From positions 62,001 to 126,000 of the forward strand of contig DASVFR010000017.1 in the NCBI GenBank assembly GCA_036379955.1: a stretch of 64,000 nucleotides of DNA, given 5' to 3'. The stretch comes from VRUE01 sp036379955. GTDB lineage: Bacteria; Actinomycetota; Thermoleophilia; Solirubrobacterales; 70-9. The position numbers and the translations under genes were made by a program. The notes beneath the pieces are model-generated. The model was not told where the DNA came from. It was given only the letters and a program-made list of their open reading frames with translations, and made no database searches. Below are positions 39,484-48,831 of the stretch, piece by piece. Every line of letters starts with the position of its first letter. Position 1 is the first letter of the stretch.

Positions 39484-41363
39484 TCGCCTTCTCCGGCTTC
39501 CGGTTCGACCGCTCCGGCGGCTCGCTTGCCGACCACCAGGGTCACGCTCGAGCCCGGCTTGACTTCCGCGCCCGGCGGCGGGAACTGATCGGTGACGCGG
39601 CCGACCTGCGCTTCGACTTCGGTCTCCTGTTCGGAGACGGTCGGCTTGAGGCCGGCGGCGCGCACTTCTTCCACCGCTTCGGCCCGCAGCTTGCCGATCG
39701 CGTTCGGCACGGTCGCCGTTTCTTCGCCTTTGGAGACGACGATCGAGACCGTCGAGCCGGGCGGCAGCTGCGAGCCCGCGCTCGGCGCTTGCGAGATCAC
39801 CTGTCCCGCCGGTTCGGAGCTCTCGCGTTCTTCGACGCTGGGCACGAAGCCGCGGCCGCGGATCTGCTGCACGGCGACGCTGCGCTGCGTGCCGACCAGG
39901 ACCGGCACCTTTGCCAGCTTCGGCCCGCTCGACACTCGCAGCAGGACTTCGGTTCCGCGTTCGGCGGTCTGGCCGCCCGAAGGCTGCGAGTTGACCACCC
40001 GCCCTTCTTCGATCTTTTCGGAGTGCACGAGCTCGACCTTCGGGTCGAAGCCGGCGTCTTTCAGCGCTGCTTCGGCTTCGGTCCGCGTCAGGCCGGCAGT
40101 GGACGGAACCTTGGCGCTGCCCGGCCCGGCGCTCACCGTCAGGTCCACCTTCGGCTTCGAACAGAAGAAGTTGAGGAAAGCGCAATCGAGCGCCGCTTCG
40201 TCGGCGGGCGGCGAGGCGGCCGGGTCCTGCTCGAGCACCGTGCTGGGCGGCGCTTCGCGCTGCACGCGGCGGATCTCCCCGATCTTGAAGCCGTCTTCGC
40301 GCAGCAGCGAGATCGCGGTGCTTTCCGGGCTGCCGGTGACGTTCGGCACTTCGGTGGTGGTGTCGCGCGTGAGCGCCAATCCCAACAGGACGCCGATTAC
40401 GACCGCGGCGGCGATCAGCGCCCAGATCAGCCGTCGACGTTTGCGCTCCTCGTCTTCGTAGCCCTCGGCCACCGGCTCCTCCGGGATCGCCACTATCGGC
40501 GGCAGCGGAGCGAAGGCGGCGGTGCCGCTCATCCCGCCGCCGGGGTCCTTGAGCGCCGCGTCGAGGGCCGCGATGAAGGCGTCGGCGCTCTGGAAGCGCT
40601 GCCCGGGGTCCTTCTCCAGGGCGCGCATCACGACCGCGTCGAGGGCCGGTGAGATCTGCGGATTGATCGTGCTCGGTCGCTGCGGCGCCTGCGCGACCTG
40701 CTTCATCGCCACGGCGACCGCCGAGTCGGCTTCGAAGGGGACGCGGCGCGTCAGCGCCTCGTAGAGCATCACGCCGATCGAGTAGAGGTCTGAGACCGCG
40801 GTGACTTCCTGGCCCTGGGCCTGCTCGGGCGAGAGATAGTGGGGCGTGCCCATCACCGCCCCCGCCTGGGTGATCTCCGAGACGCCGGCGCGGGCGATGC
40901 CGAAGTCGGTCACGGTCGCCTTGCCCTCGACGTCGACGATCACGTTCTGCGGCTTCAGATCGCGGTGGACGACGCCGTGGCGGTGGGCGAAGCGAGCGCC
41001 CTCGAGCACCTGGCGGATCAGGCGCACCGCCCCGTCCGGAGCCAGCCCGGCGTCGATCAGCTCCTTCAGCGTGCGGCCCTGTAGGTACTGCATCGCGATG
41101 TAGTAGGTGCCTTCGACCTCGCCGCGGTCGTAGACGGAGACCACGTTGGGGTGCTGCAGGCCCGCGGCCGCCTCGGCCTCCAACCGGAAGCGCTCGACGA
41201 ATTCGCGGTCCTGGGCAAAGCGGGAGTGCAGCACCTTGAGCGCCACCTGGCGCTGCAGATGGCGGTCCTCGGCCAGCCAGACGTCGGCCATCCCCCCGGC
41301 GCCGATGCGCTCGAGGACCTGGTACCGCTCGTCGACGATGCTGCCCTGGCTGACGTCAGGCAC
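39480..41363 (-). CDS. pknB: PknB-type Ser/Thr kinase with PASTA repeats
   Basis: A 627-residue membrane kinase controlling cell-wall growth. The kinase domain is at about residues 13-275 with IGAGGMADVWLA, VALKVLH, VHRDLKPQNVIV, DFGIARAG and GTPHYLSPEQ. A membrane helix lies at about 312-335. Four PASTA-like repeats follow (TEVPNVTG, AKVPSTAG, AKVPVLVG, ATVPNAIG starts), which bind muropeptides or lipid II in relatives. The first repeat carries a Cys-containing insertion (LDCAFLNFFCSK). The GTG start at 41363 is 12 bp after pbpA. It is part of the minus-strand fhaA-to-ddl cluster. Confidence 0.95.
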   Translation of the reverse strand: MPDVSQGSIVDERYQVLERIGAGGMADVWLAEDRHLQRQVALKVLHSRFAQDREFVERFRLEAEAAAGLQHPNVVSVYDRGEVEGTYYIAMQYLQGRTLKELIDAGLAPDGAVRLIRQVLEGARFAHRHGVVHRDLKPQNVIVDVEGKATVTDFGIARAGVSEITQAGAVMGTPHYLSPEQAQGQEVTAVSDLYSIGVMLYEALTRRVPFEADSAVAVAMKQVAQAPQRPSTINPQISPALDAVVMRALEKDPGQRFQSADAFIAALDAALKDPGGGMSGTAAFAPLPPIVAIPEEPVAEGYEDEERKRRRLIWALIAAAVVIGVLLGLALTRDTTTEVPNVTGSPESTAISLLREDGFKIGEIRRVQREAPPSTVLEQDPAASPPADEAALDCAFLNFFCSKPKVDLTVSAGPGSAKVPSTAGLTRTEAEAALKDAGFDPKVELVHSEKIEEGRVVNSQPSGGQTAERGTEVLLRVSSGPKLAKVPVLVGTQRSVAVQQIRGRGFVPSVEERESSEPAGQVISQAPSAGSQLPPGSTVSIVVSKGEETATVPNAIGKLRAEAVEEVRAAGLKPTVSEQETEVEAQVGRVTDQFPPPGAEVKPGSSVTLVVGKRAAGAVEPEAGEGE

Positions 41364-41375
41364 GGCGGCAGTCTC

Positions 41376-42833
41376 TCATTCGCCCGCCAGGATCGTTTCC
41401 GCCACGTCGCGGAAGATCGGCGCGGCCACGTCGTTGCCGAACTGGGTCGTGCACTCGACCGTGGCGGCGATCGCGATCGTCGGGTCTTCGGCGGGAGCGA
41501 AGCCCATGAACCAGGCCTGGTTCTCTTCGACGCCGCCGCCGCAGGAGTCGTTGTAAGGAGTTTCCGCGGTGCCGGTCTTGCCGGCGACGGTGACGCCTTC
41601 GATCGCGGCGTTGGTGCCGGTGCCTTCGCTGACCACGCCCTGCATCGCGGTGTTCAGATCTGCCGCGGTCTGCTCGCTGACCGGCTGGCTGTACTCGCTC
41701 GGGTCGAGTCGCTTGGTCACCCGCCCGTCGGGGTCGACCACCTTGCTCCACAGCTGCGGCTTCATCAGCTTGCCGCCGTTGGCGATCGCGGCGGCGACCA
41801 TCGCGATCTGCAGTGGGGTCGCCAGCAGCCGCTCCTGGCCGATCGCGACGCGGGCGACGTCGACGGGGTCGTTGCGGTGCAGGAGATGTTCTTCGGAGTA
41901 GACGCCGCTCGCGTAGACCTGGTCGGACGGCAGGTCGATCGGCGGGGTCGAGTTGAAGCCGAACTTTTCCATCGTCTCGAAAAGCCGCTCCTGGCCCACC
42001 TTCTGGCCGAGCTGGCCGAACCAGGTGTTGACCGAGTTGGTCAGCGCCGTGTCGAGCGTTATCGGCGGGAAGCTCTCGTTGAAGTCGTTCTCCAACGGCG
42101 TGCCTTCGACTTCCAGCGGCGAGGGCGCGGCAAAGGCCGTTTGCGGGGTGATCTCGCCGCTTTCCAGGCCGGCAGCCGCGGTCACGACCTTGAAGGTCGA
42201 GCCCGGCGGGTAGAGGCCTTGCGTGGCGCGGTTGAGCAGCGGCGTTTCGATCGTGTTGCGATTCAGCCGCGAGAGCTCGTAGGGGATCCGGTTGGGGTCG
42301 TAGGGCTTGTTCGAGGCCATCACCTCGACCCGGCCGGTCTTCGGTTCGATCGCGACAACGGCGCCGAAGCCGACCGCTTCGAGGTCGGAGAGCGCGACCG
42401 CCTGCGCCGCCGGATCGAGGTTGGTGACGACATCGTTGCCCTCCTGCTTGTGACCGCGGAGCTCGTCGAGGATCGAGCTGAATTCGGATTCGTTGCCGAC
42501 CAGCTCGTCGTTGTGGAACTGCTCGAACTCGCTGTCCCCCTCTTCCACGAAGCTGTAGCCGATCGGGTGTCCGTAGAGCGCCGCCTCCGGGTAACGGCGC
42601 ACGTAGCGCAGGGAAGACCCGTGGCCCTTCGGCACGGACTTGGCGATCACCGTGCCGTCGGCGGCGAGGATGCGCCCGCGCCTGATCTGCTGCTGCTCGA
42701 GCAAGGGCCGCTTGTTGGCGTTCTCTTCCCGCAGGGCTTTGGCGTCGAAGACCGACCAGTAAGAGGTGAACCCGATCAGCACCGCGAAGAGGACGACGAC
42801 GAAGGCGAAGAGCTGGACGATCTGGCGGTTCAA
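41376..42833 (-). CDS. pbpA: Penicillin-binding protein (class B, PbpA-like transpeptidase)
   Basis: A 485-residue D,D-transpeptidase that cross-links peptidoglycan as RodA's partner. A short N-terminal membrane anchor (residues about 6-27) is followed by a dimerisation domain (RGRILAADGTVIAKS) and the catalytic domain. That domain has the SxxK motif in YPPGSTFKVVTA, SxN in SVNTWFGQ, and KTG in VAGKTGTAE. The TTG start at 42833 overlaps the rodA stop by 4 bp (TTGA), ensuring paired synthesis. This is the PbpA (rather than FtsI) position in the actinobacterial cluster. Confidence 0.94.
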   Translation of the reverse strand: MNRQIVQLFAFVVVLFAVLIGFTSYWSVFDAKALREENANKRPLLEQQQIRRGRILAADGTVIAKSVPKGHGSSLRYVRRYPEAALYGHPIGYSFVEEGDSEFEQFHNDELVGNESEFSSILDELRGHKQEGNDVVTNLDPAAQAVALSDLEAVGFGAVVAIEPKTGRVEVMASNKPYDPNRIPYELSRLNRNTIETPLLNRATQGLYPPGSTFKVVTAAAGLESGEITPQTAFAAPSPLEVEGTPLENDFNESFPPITLDTALTNSVNTWFGQLGQKVGQERLFETMEKFGFNSTPPIDLPSDQVYASGVYSEEHLLHRNDPVDVARVAIGQERLLATPLQIAMVAAAIANGGKLMKPQLWSKVVDPDGRVTKRLDPSEYSQPVSEQTAADLNTAMQGVVSEGTGTNAAIEGVTVAGKTGTAETPYNDSCGGGVEENQAWFMGFAPAEDPTIAIAATVECTTQFGNDVAAPIFRDVAETILAGE

Positions 42834-44128
42834 CTCGCCTCCGCCTCCCTCCGTGCCCGGTCGGAGACGAGCAGGAGCAGGGCCAGGAGGACGAAGTTGG
42901 CGACGATCGAGCTGCCGCCGTAGCTGATGAAGGGCAGGGTGACGCCGGTCAGCGGGATCACCCGGGTGACGCCACCGATGATCACGAAGGCCTGGATCGC
43001 GAAGACCGCGGTCAGGCCCGTCGCCAGCAGCTTCGAGAACCCGTCGGCGGCGAGCAGCGCGATCTTGAAGCCCCGGGCCGAGATCAGCAGGTAGCTCAGG
43101 ACCACGGCGCAGGCCCCGAAGAGGCCGAGCTCGTTGACGATCAGCGAGTAGATCGTGTCGGTCTGGGCCGCCGGCAGCAGCGCGTGGTCGGTGCCGGGCA
43201 CCGTGATCAGTCCCTGCGCGAAGCCCTTGCCGAAGAGGCCACCATCGGCCTGAGCGAAGATCGACTGCAGGATCTGGTACCCGCTCTTGTACGGGTGCGC
43301 GTAGGGGTCGAGCCAGATCTCGACCCGGTCGTGGACGTGGGGAACGGTGGCGGCGAAGAACCAGGCGCCGACCAGGAACATCGCCATCCCGATGACGACG
43401 AAGGAGAAGCGCCCGGTCGCGACGTAGAGCAGGGCGAGGAAGGCGGCGAAGAACATCAACGAGCTGCCCAGGTCGCGGATGAAGACGAGCATGAACATCG
43501 ACGCGCCCCAGACCACCAGCATCGGGCCGAAGTGCTTGAGCGGGGGCAGGGTCACGCCGAGCACCCGCCGCGCGCCGACGATCAGCACCTCGCGGTGCTC
43601 GCGCAGGTAGCTGGCGAGGAAGACGACCAGGCAGATCTTCGAGAACTCGGCCGGCTGGAAGGCGAGGGGCCCGATCTTCACACCGAGGTAGGCGCCGTTG
43701 ACCTGCTGACCCACCCCCGGCAGCCGCGGCGCCAGCAGCAGCAGCAGGCCGATTGCCGCGATCGTGTAGCGGTAGTGCTCGAGCACCTCGTAGTCGCGCA
43801 GGAGCTGGATCGTCAACGCGAAGAGGACGAGGCCGAGCACGAACCAGTTGGCCTGGTCGCGAGCCAGGATCGGGTCGATCCGGTAGATCATCACCAGGCC
43901 GAAGGCGGTGAGCAGCGCGACCAGCGGGAAGAGGTAAGGGTCGGCGTTGGGCAGGCGAATCCGCAGGTAGAGGTGGGTGGCGACGCAGACGGCGAGGAAG
44001 TAGGCGCCGTAGACGAGGCTGGCGTTGTCGATCCGAGCGCTCTCCTGAACGAAGACGGCGGTGAACCCCGCGGTGAGCAGCAGCGCCACCGGGACGAGCG
44101 CCATCAGCTCCCTGTTGCGTGCCGACAT
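42830..44128 (-). CDS. rodA: SEDS peptidoglycan polymerase RodA/FtsW
   Basis: A multi-pass SEDS glycosyltransferase of about 432 residues that polymerises lipid II, with about 10-12 helices. Family segments include FQPAEFSKICLVVFLASYL, DLGSSLMFFAAFLALLYVATGR, DHALLPAAQTDTIYSLIVNELGLFGA and ITGVTLPFISYGGSS-like (LTGVTLPFISYGGSSIVANF). The ATG at 44128 is preferred; a TTG one codon upstream is possible. It sits between pstP and pbpA as in the mycobacterial cluster. Confidence 0.95.
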   Translation of the reverse strand: MSARNRELMALVPVALLLTAGFTAVFVQESARIDNASLVYGAYFLAVCVATHLYLRIRLPNADPYLFPLVALLTAFGLVMIYRIDPILARDQANWFVLGLVLFALTIQLLRDYEVLEHYRYTIAAIGLLLLLAPRLPGVGQQVNGAYLGVKIGPLAFQPAEFSKICLVVFLASYLREHREVLIVGARRVLGVTLPPLKHFGPMLVVWGASMFMLVFIRDLGSSLMFFAAFLALLYVATGRFSFVVIGMAMFLVGAWFFAATVPHVHDRVEIWLDPYAHPYKSGYQILQSIFAQADGGLFGKGFAQGLITVPGTDHALLPAAQTDTIYSLIVNELGLFGACAVVLSYLLISARGFKIALLAADGFSKLLATGLTAVFAIQAFVIIGGVTRVIPLTGVTLPFISYGGSSIVANFVLLALLLLVSDRARREAEAS

Positions 44129-44168
44129 CAAAGGGCCGCCCGCCTGCTCTGCCCTCGCCCGGCCGCGC

Positions 44169-45392
44169 TCATCGTTCCCGGCGACCTCGCGGCCGTGCTT
44201 CCGCGTCCGCCGCGGGCGGGTTTTCCGTCGACTTCTCGATGTCTTCGATCAGGGAGACGGCGTCGCCGTGCGAGCGCAGGTCGTGGCCGGTGACCGCGTC
44301 GCGGCGGCGGCTCGGGAGCGAGTCGGTCTGGACCGGGCTGGCGTAGCGCTCTTCGTAGAGGTCTACGCCGAACGGCAACCGGTAGGGCAGCCCGCGGTAG
44401 AGGGCGACCCGGCCGGCTTCGTCGGTGCCGAGGAACCAGACCTGCCGGTTCCCGTACCAGGCGCCGAAGGCGACGGCGGCGAGCAGGACGAGCACCCCGA
44501 CGACCGCCAGCGCTCGGCGCAGGCGGCGGCGCGGCGGCTTCGCCGCCAGCTGCTCGCGGCGCTCGCGGGCGGCTGTGGCGGCGGCGCGGCGGCGGACCTC
44601 GGTCGCGGTCAGGCCGGCCTCTTCAGCCGAGGGCCCGAGCAGGGTCGGCTGCTCAACCGGCCGCTGGGGCGCGGCGGCGTCCTCGAGCCGGAAGGCGAGG
44701 GCGGTGATGTTGTCGCGGCCCCCCGCCCGGTTGGCCTCGTCGACCAGGGCCCGGACCGCGGCCTCCATCGAGCTGGCGCCGGCGAGCAGCTTCGCGATCC
44801 GCTCCTCGCTCAGCATCGTGGTCAGACCGTCGGAGCAGATCAGGAAGACGTCCCCCGGAGCTCCGGCGACCGTGTGCACGTCGGGCTCGACCTCGGGCTC
44901 GGGACCAAGGGCCCGCGTGATGATCGAGCGCTGTGGATGGTCCTCGGCCTGCGCGTCGGTGATCTGGCCCTTGCGGCGCATCTCCTCGACCAGGGAGTGG
45001 TCGCGGGTGAGCTGCTCGAGCCTCGAGCCGCGCAAGCGGTAAGCGCGGCTGTCGCCGACGTGGCCGATCGCCACCTCTTCGCCAGCCGGGTCGACGATCG
45101 CCGCGGTCAGCGTCGTGCCCATCCCGGCCCGCGAGGGGTCGGCGCGGGCGAGCTCGTGGATCCTGCGGTTGGCGGTGAGGATCGTCTCGCGCAGGACCCG
45201 CTCCGGCGGACCGTCGGGGAGGTCGACGTCGAAGGCATCGGCCGCCGTGCGCGAGGCCACCTCGCCGGCTTGGGCGCCGCCCATGCCGTCGGCGACGACG
45301 AAGATCGGCGCGCGGACGAAGAAGGAGTCCTCGTTGGCGCTGCGCTGCCGGCCGGTGTCCGTACGGAAAGCCTGGTCGTCGATCCTAAGCAT
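44169..45392 (-). CDS. pstP: PP2C-family Ser/Thr phosphatase with membrane anchor
   Basis: A 407-residue phosphatase opposing the PknB-type kinases. The PP2C domain (about 5-240) has the metal-binding motifs RSANEDSFFV, VADGMGGAQAGEVAS, GHVGDSRAYRLRG, CSDGLTTMLS and GGRDNITAL. A Lys/Arg-rich linker leads to one membrane helix at about 305-325 and a short outer tail with no recognised domain. It overlaps fhaB by 8 bp and precedes rodA by 40 bp, the standard order of this cluster. Confidence 0.94.
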   Translation of the reverse strand: MLRIDDQAFRTDTGRQRSANEDSFFVRAPIFVVADGMGGAQAGEVASRTAADAFDVDLPDGPPERVLRETILTANRRIHELARADPSRAGMGTTLTAAIVDPAGEEVAIGHVGDSRAYRLRGSRLEQLTRDHSLVEEMRRKGQITDAQAEDHPQRSIITRALGPEPEVEPDVHTVAGAPGDVFLICSDGLTTMLSEERIAKLLAGASSMEAAVRALVDEANRAGGRDNITALAFRLEDAAAPQRPVEQPTLLGPSAEEAGLTATEVRRRAAATAARERREQLAAKPPRRRLRRALAVVGVLVLLAAVAFGAWYGNRQVWFLGTDEAGRVALYRGLPYRLPFGVDLYEERYASPVQTDSLPSRRRDAVTGHDLRSHGDAVSLIEDIEKSTENPPAADAEARPRGRRER

Positions 45393-45855
45393 GGGCCTCG
45401 AACTTGAGCTCGGTGTCGCCGATCCTGACCACGTCGCCGTCGATCAGCTCGGCCTCGCCCTGCAGGGTCGCGTCGTTCAGCTGGGTCCCGTTGGTCGAGT
45501 TCATGTCCTCGATGTACGTATGACCGCCACGGCTGAAGATCCTTGCGTGCACGCCGGAGGCATAGCGGTCGGTGATTCGCACGTCGGCTTCCGAGGAGCG
45601 GCCGATCGAGAGACCGCCGATCAGGTCGAAGCGCTCGCCGGGCTCGAGGCCGCCGCCGCGCTCGACGACCAGCCACGTCTCCGGCGCCGCCTGAGCGGGT
45701 TGGGAGGCGACCGGGTGGAAGCCCGTCGCGTCGGGCGCCGGCGCGGTCGTGCGCCGCAGGTCCTTGAGCGCGCTGCGCGCGACCCAGAGCAGGAAGAGGT
45801 AGAGAACGGCGATGAAGCCGAACTTGAGGGCTACCGAGATGGGCTCGTAGTCCAC
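45385..45855 (-). CDS. fhaB: FHA-domain protein with N-terminal membrane helix (FhaB/FipA-like)
   Basis: About 156 residues. An N-terminal hydrophobic helix (ISVALKFGFIAVLYLFLLWVA) is followed by a linker and a C-terminal FHA domain that binds phosphothreonine: SIGRSSEADVRITDRYASGVHARI, then YIEDMNSTNGTQLN. It is expected to dock on phosphorylated kinase or division proteins. The GTG at 45855 sits exactly before the VDYEPISVALKFG start seen in relatives; an upstream start would overlap fhaA with no conserved sequence. 13 bp follows fhaA. Confidence 0.9.
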   Translation of the reverse strand: MDYEPISVALKFGFIAVLYLFLLWVARSALKDLRRTTAPAPDATGFHPVASQPAQAAPETWLVVERGGGLEPGERFDLIGGLSIGRSSEADVRITDRYASGVHARIFSRGGHTYIEDMNSTNGTQLNDATLQGEAELIDGDVVRIGDTELKFEAHA

Positions 45856-45868
45856 GGGCGCCGGGCGC

Positions 45869-46636
45869 TCACTGCTCGATGTCGAACTCGAAGGTCGTCG
45901 TTCCCAGGGTGACCCGGTCACCGGGGCTGAGTCGGGTCGAGGCTACGCGGCGCCCGTTGACTTTGACCCCGTTGGTCGAGCCGAGATCGGCGATCGTCCA
46001 GTCGCCGGTCGCCGAACGGCTCAGCTCGGCGTGGCGGCGCGAGACGTTGGGGTCGGGAAGAACGCACTCGGCCTGCTTGGAACGCCCGACGGTCGCCCGG
46101 GGACCGTCGAGAACGTAACGGCGATCGTCGAGGGCGACGACCGCGCGCGTCGCGACGACCGGCTCGGGGGGCGCGGCATCCCGCGCCGGGGCGGCTTCCC
46201 TGACCGCCGAGTAGACCATCGTGTGTCCCTCCTCGCCCTGGCTGGCTTCCTCGCCCTCATGGGCCGGGGGCTTGACCAGCCGAGTCTGGATGCCGAACTC
46301 GCCGAGGCGCAGGCGCTCGTCGGTCTTGAACTCCACCGCCGGCCGCGTCAGCAGGTCGTAGCCGCGACGGCGCGCGTGCTCCAGAAGGTAGCCCGAGAGC
46401 TCCTGCTCGAGCGAGCGCTCATAGCCCTCGACCTTGCCGCGGTCGCGGCTGGAGAGGTAAACCGTGTACTCGTTGGGCACGTAGACGCGGGCGACGCCGG
46501 CGGTCTTGTGGGCGTCCATCTCCTTGGCCAGCTTGCGAGCGAGCTCGACCGGCTGCACCTCGGAGCTGAAGGCACGGCTGAAGACCCCCTCGACGAGGCC
46601 TTCGATCCGACTCTCGAGATTGCGTAGGACGCTGAT
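45869..46636 (-). CDS. fhaA: FhaA-like protein (DUF3662 plus FHA domain), probable non-canonical start codon
   Basis: The N-terminal DUF3662 domain (LRNLESRIEGLVEGVFSRAFSSEVQPVELARKLAKEM) and a C-terminal FHA domain (TVGRSKQAECVLPDPNVSRRHAEL, DLGSTNGVKVNGRR) identify the protein that links PknB signalling to lipid II flipping in mycobacteria. No ATG, GTG or TTG exists in frame between the upstream kinase stop and the conserved start. AAGGAG (46648-46643 on the minus strand) stands six nt before ATC at 46636, so AUC initiation is my best call, giving 255 residues. A CTG farther upstream or an alternative is possible. Confidence 0.85.
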   Translation of the reverse strand: MSVLRNLESRIEGLVEGVFSRAFSSEVQPVELARKLAKEMDAHKTAGVARVYVPNEYTVYLSSRDRGKVEGYERSLEQELSGYLLEHARRRGYDLLTRPAVEFKTDERLRLGEFGIQTRLVKPPAHEGEEASQGEEGHTMVYSAVREAAPARDAAPPEPVVATRAVVALDDRRYVLDGPRATVGRSKQAECVLPDPNVSRRHAELSRSATGDWTIADLGSTNGVKVNGRRVASTRLSPGDRVTLGTTTFEFDIEQ

Positions 46637-46695
46637 TCGTGGCTCCTTTTTGCGGGCTGGCCGGCGCCCGGACGGCGGGAAACCGGCCTGAAATC

Positions 46696-47616
46696 CTACG
46701 GCAGCAAGAGGCCGTGACCGGTGGCCAGCCAGGCGCCGAGCACGGCGGCGACGGCGACGGCCGCCGCCCTCAGCCGCAGCGAGCGATCGCGGTGGCCGCG
46801 GTGCTCGGCGAGAAGGTCCAGCGAGCCCTCGATCGCCGTGCCCAGCTCCTCGAGGGAAGGACGGCGGGCGGGTCGCGCTTCTAGACAAGCATCGATCGTG
46901 GCGGTGAGCTCGCGCGGCAGATCGGGCCGCAACCGTCGCAGGGCGCGGGGACGGTCGCCGATCGCGCGGGCGGTGGCGGCGGGCGTCGGGCGTCGGTTGG
47001 GGTTCTCGCCAGCCCAGCACTCGTAGAGCATCAGGCCCAGCGAGTAGACGTCGGCCTCGGGCCCGGCGGCGTGTCCCTCGGCCTGCTCGGGAGCCATGTA
47101 GGCGAGGGTTCCGACGACGTCGCCGGGCGCGGTCAGGGCGGCACCGTCGGCGAGGCGGGCGACGCCGAAGTCCATCAGCTTGGCCCGCGGTTCGCCGTCC
47201 TCGGTGACGAGCACGTTCTGGGGCTTGACGTCGCGATGCACCACCGCACGGTCGTGCGCGTGGTCGAGCGCCTCGCAGAGATCGGCGCCGATCTCACCGA
47301 TCTCGCGGTCGCTGAGCGCGCCCTCGCGGTTGAGCTCGGCCAGGGTCGACCCTTCGACGAGCTCGGTGACGAGCAGCGCGTTGCCATCCTGCTCGCCCAT
47401 CTCGTAGAGCGTGACGATCCCGGGATGGTTGAGCCTGGCCGCCGCCTGGGCCTCGCGCAGGACCCGTCGCGAGCCGCGGGTGCCGCTTGCCTCGATCGCC
47501 TTGACCGCGACGGGGCGCTCCAAGCGGCCGTCCCACGCCTCATAGACGGTGCCGAAACCGCCGCTGCCGATCCGGCGCTCGATCAGGAAGCGGTTGAGAA
47601 CCAACGAGCCGACCAC
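46696..47616 (-). CDS. Ser/Thr protein kinase, short membrane-anchored form
   Basis: About 306 residues, with a kinase domain (about 8-260) containing IGSGGFGTVYEAWD, VAVKAIE, VHRDVKPQNVLV, MDFGVARLADG and GTLAYMAPEQAEG. A C-terminal hydrophobic segment (AAAVAVAAVLGAWLATG) comes just before the end, so it has almost no outer domain. It sits where a second kinase (pknA-like) can occur near the fhaA cluster. The GTG at 47616 fits the kinase N-terminus; the first Ala-rich upstream reading is not conserved. It is divergent from the CARDB gene. Confidence 0.9.
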   Translation of the reverse strand: MVGSLVLNRFLIERRIGSGGFGTVYEAWDGRLERPVAVKAIEASGTRGSRRVLREAQAAARLNHPGIVTLYEMGEQDGNALLVTELVEGSTLAELNREGALSDREIGEIGADLCEALDHAHDRAVVHRDVKPQNVLVTEDGEPRAKLMDFGVARLADGAALTAPGDVVGTLAYMAPEQAEGHAAGPEADVYSLGLMLYECWAGENPNRRPTPAATARAIGDRPRALRRLRPDLPRELTATIDACLEARPARRPSLEELGTAIEGSLDLLAEHRGHRDRSLRLRAAAVAVAAVLGAWLATGHGLLLP

Positions 47617-47710
47617 GACCCTTCCACTGTTCGCGGCGCAGGACAGCACTCCTGCGCGGCGAACTTCATACTCTCGGCCAGCAAACCCAGCACCGGAGGG
47701 GCAGATCGTC

Positions 47711-48751
47711 TTGGAGGAGTCCGCAGCAACTCGGCCTGTGCGCAGGCCAAGGCCACCGCGCCGGCCGCAGCGCCAGCAGATCATGCTGCGGCGAGGCCTG
47801 GCCCTCGGCGGCGCACTGTTGCTCTTGATCCTGATCGTGCTCGGCGTCAAGGGCTGCCTCGACGCGCGCAAGAACCGGGCGTTGAGCGATTACGCCCGCA
47901 ACGTCACGCAGATCGTCGAAGAGACCGAAAGGACGAGCAAGTCCTTCTTCGGCAAGCTCTCCGAACCGAGCGGGCTCTCGGTCACCGAATTCGTCAACCA
48001 GATCAACTCCGACCGCAGCGCGATGGACAGCTACGCCAGCCGCGTCGACGGGCTCGACGCTCCCGGGGACATGGGCAGCGCCCAGAGCTCGCTGGAGCTG
48101 GTCTACGAGCTGCGCGCCAGCGCGATGGACGAAATCGCCGAACAGGCGAGCACCGCACTCGGCGACGTCGGCGCCGAGAAGGCGGCCGCGAAGATCGCCA
48201 AGCAGATGCAGACGCTGATGGCGAGCGACGTCGTCTACGCCGAAGTCAGCCGCCCGGAGATCGACGGCGTGCTCGCCGACAACGGGATCGAGGGCGACGA
48301 CGTGCCGGAGAGCGTCTTCGTCCCCGAAGGAACCCGCTGGCTCGAAGAAAGCGAAATCAGCGCCGCCCTGGGCGCCGTCAGCGGGGCTTCGGGCACGAGC
48401 ACCTCGGGCGTCCACGGCTTGGGCCTGGGCGGGACGAGCGTCAACGGCACGCCCCTGAGCGCCGGATCGGTCACCTCGGTGACGAGCGAAGGCACGCCCG
48501 AAGTGGAAGTGGAAGTGCAGAACCTCGGCGAATCGACCGAGAACGGGATCAAGGTCTCGGTCACGGTTTCCGGCGGGAACGCGATCGAGGGTGAAATCAG
48601 CACCATCGGCGCGGGCGAAGCCTCGACCGTCTCGATTCCGCTGACGCCGGCGCCGAAGGGCGAAGCGACGCTGGAAGTAAACGTCGCCGCCGTGCCCGGC
48701 GAGGAACTCACGGAAAACAACGAAGCCAGCTACACGGTCAGCTTCGAATAG
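47711..48751 (+). CDS. Membrane-anchored protein with C-terminal CARDB-like domain
   Basis: About 346 residues. A proline/arginine-rich cytoplasmic tail is followed by a membrane helix (ALGGALLLLILIVLGVKG), a long helical outer region (residues about 55-215), and a Ser/Gly/Thr linker. It ends with a CARDB-like beta-sandwich: VEVEVQNLGESTENGIKVSVTVSG and ENNEASYTVSF. The function is unknown; surface adhesion or scaffold roles are typical of CARDB. The TTG at 47711 is 11 nt after GGAGG (47695-47699); an internal ATG at 47783 is a shorter alternative. It is divergent from the kinase. Confidence 0.75.
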   Translation: MEESAATRPVRRPRPPRRPQRQQIMLRRGLALGGALLLLILIVLGVKGCLDARKNRALSDYARNVTQIVEETERTSKSFFGKLSEPSGLSVTEFVNQINSDRSAMDSYASRVDGLDAPGDMGSAQSSLELVYELRASAMDEIAEQASTALGDVGAEKAAAKIAKQMQTLMASDVVYAEVSRPEIDGVLADNGIEGDDVPESVFVPEGTRWLEESEISAALGAVSGASGTSTSGVHGLGLGGTSVNGTPLSAGSVTSVTSEGTPEVEVEVQNLGESTENGIKVSVTVSGGNAIEGEISTIGAGEASTVSIPLTPAPKGEATLEVNVAAVPGEELTENNEASYTVSFE

Positions 48752-48831
48752 AGCCGTGCAGCGCATGCGTAGCGGCCGTGCATATCTGGTTCTCCGGTCG
48801 TGGAGCATGCGCGGAACAGGTGTGTAGCCGC

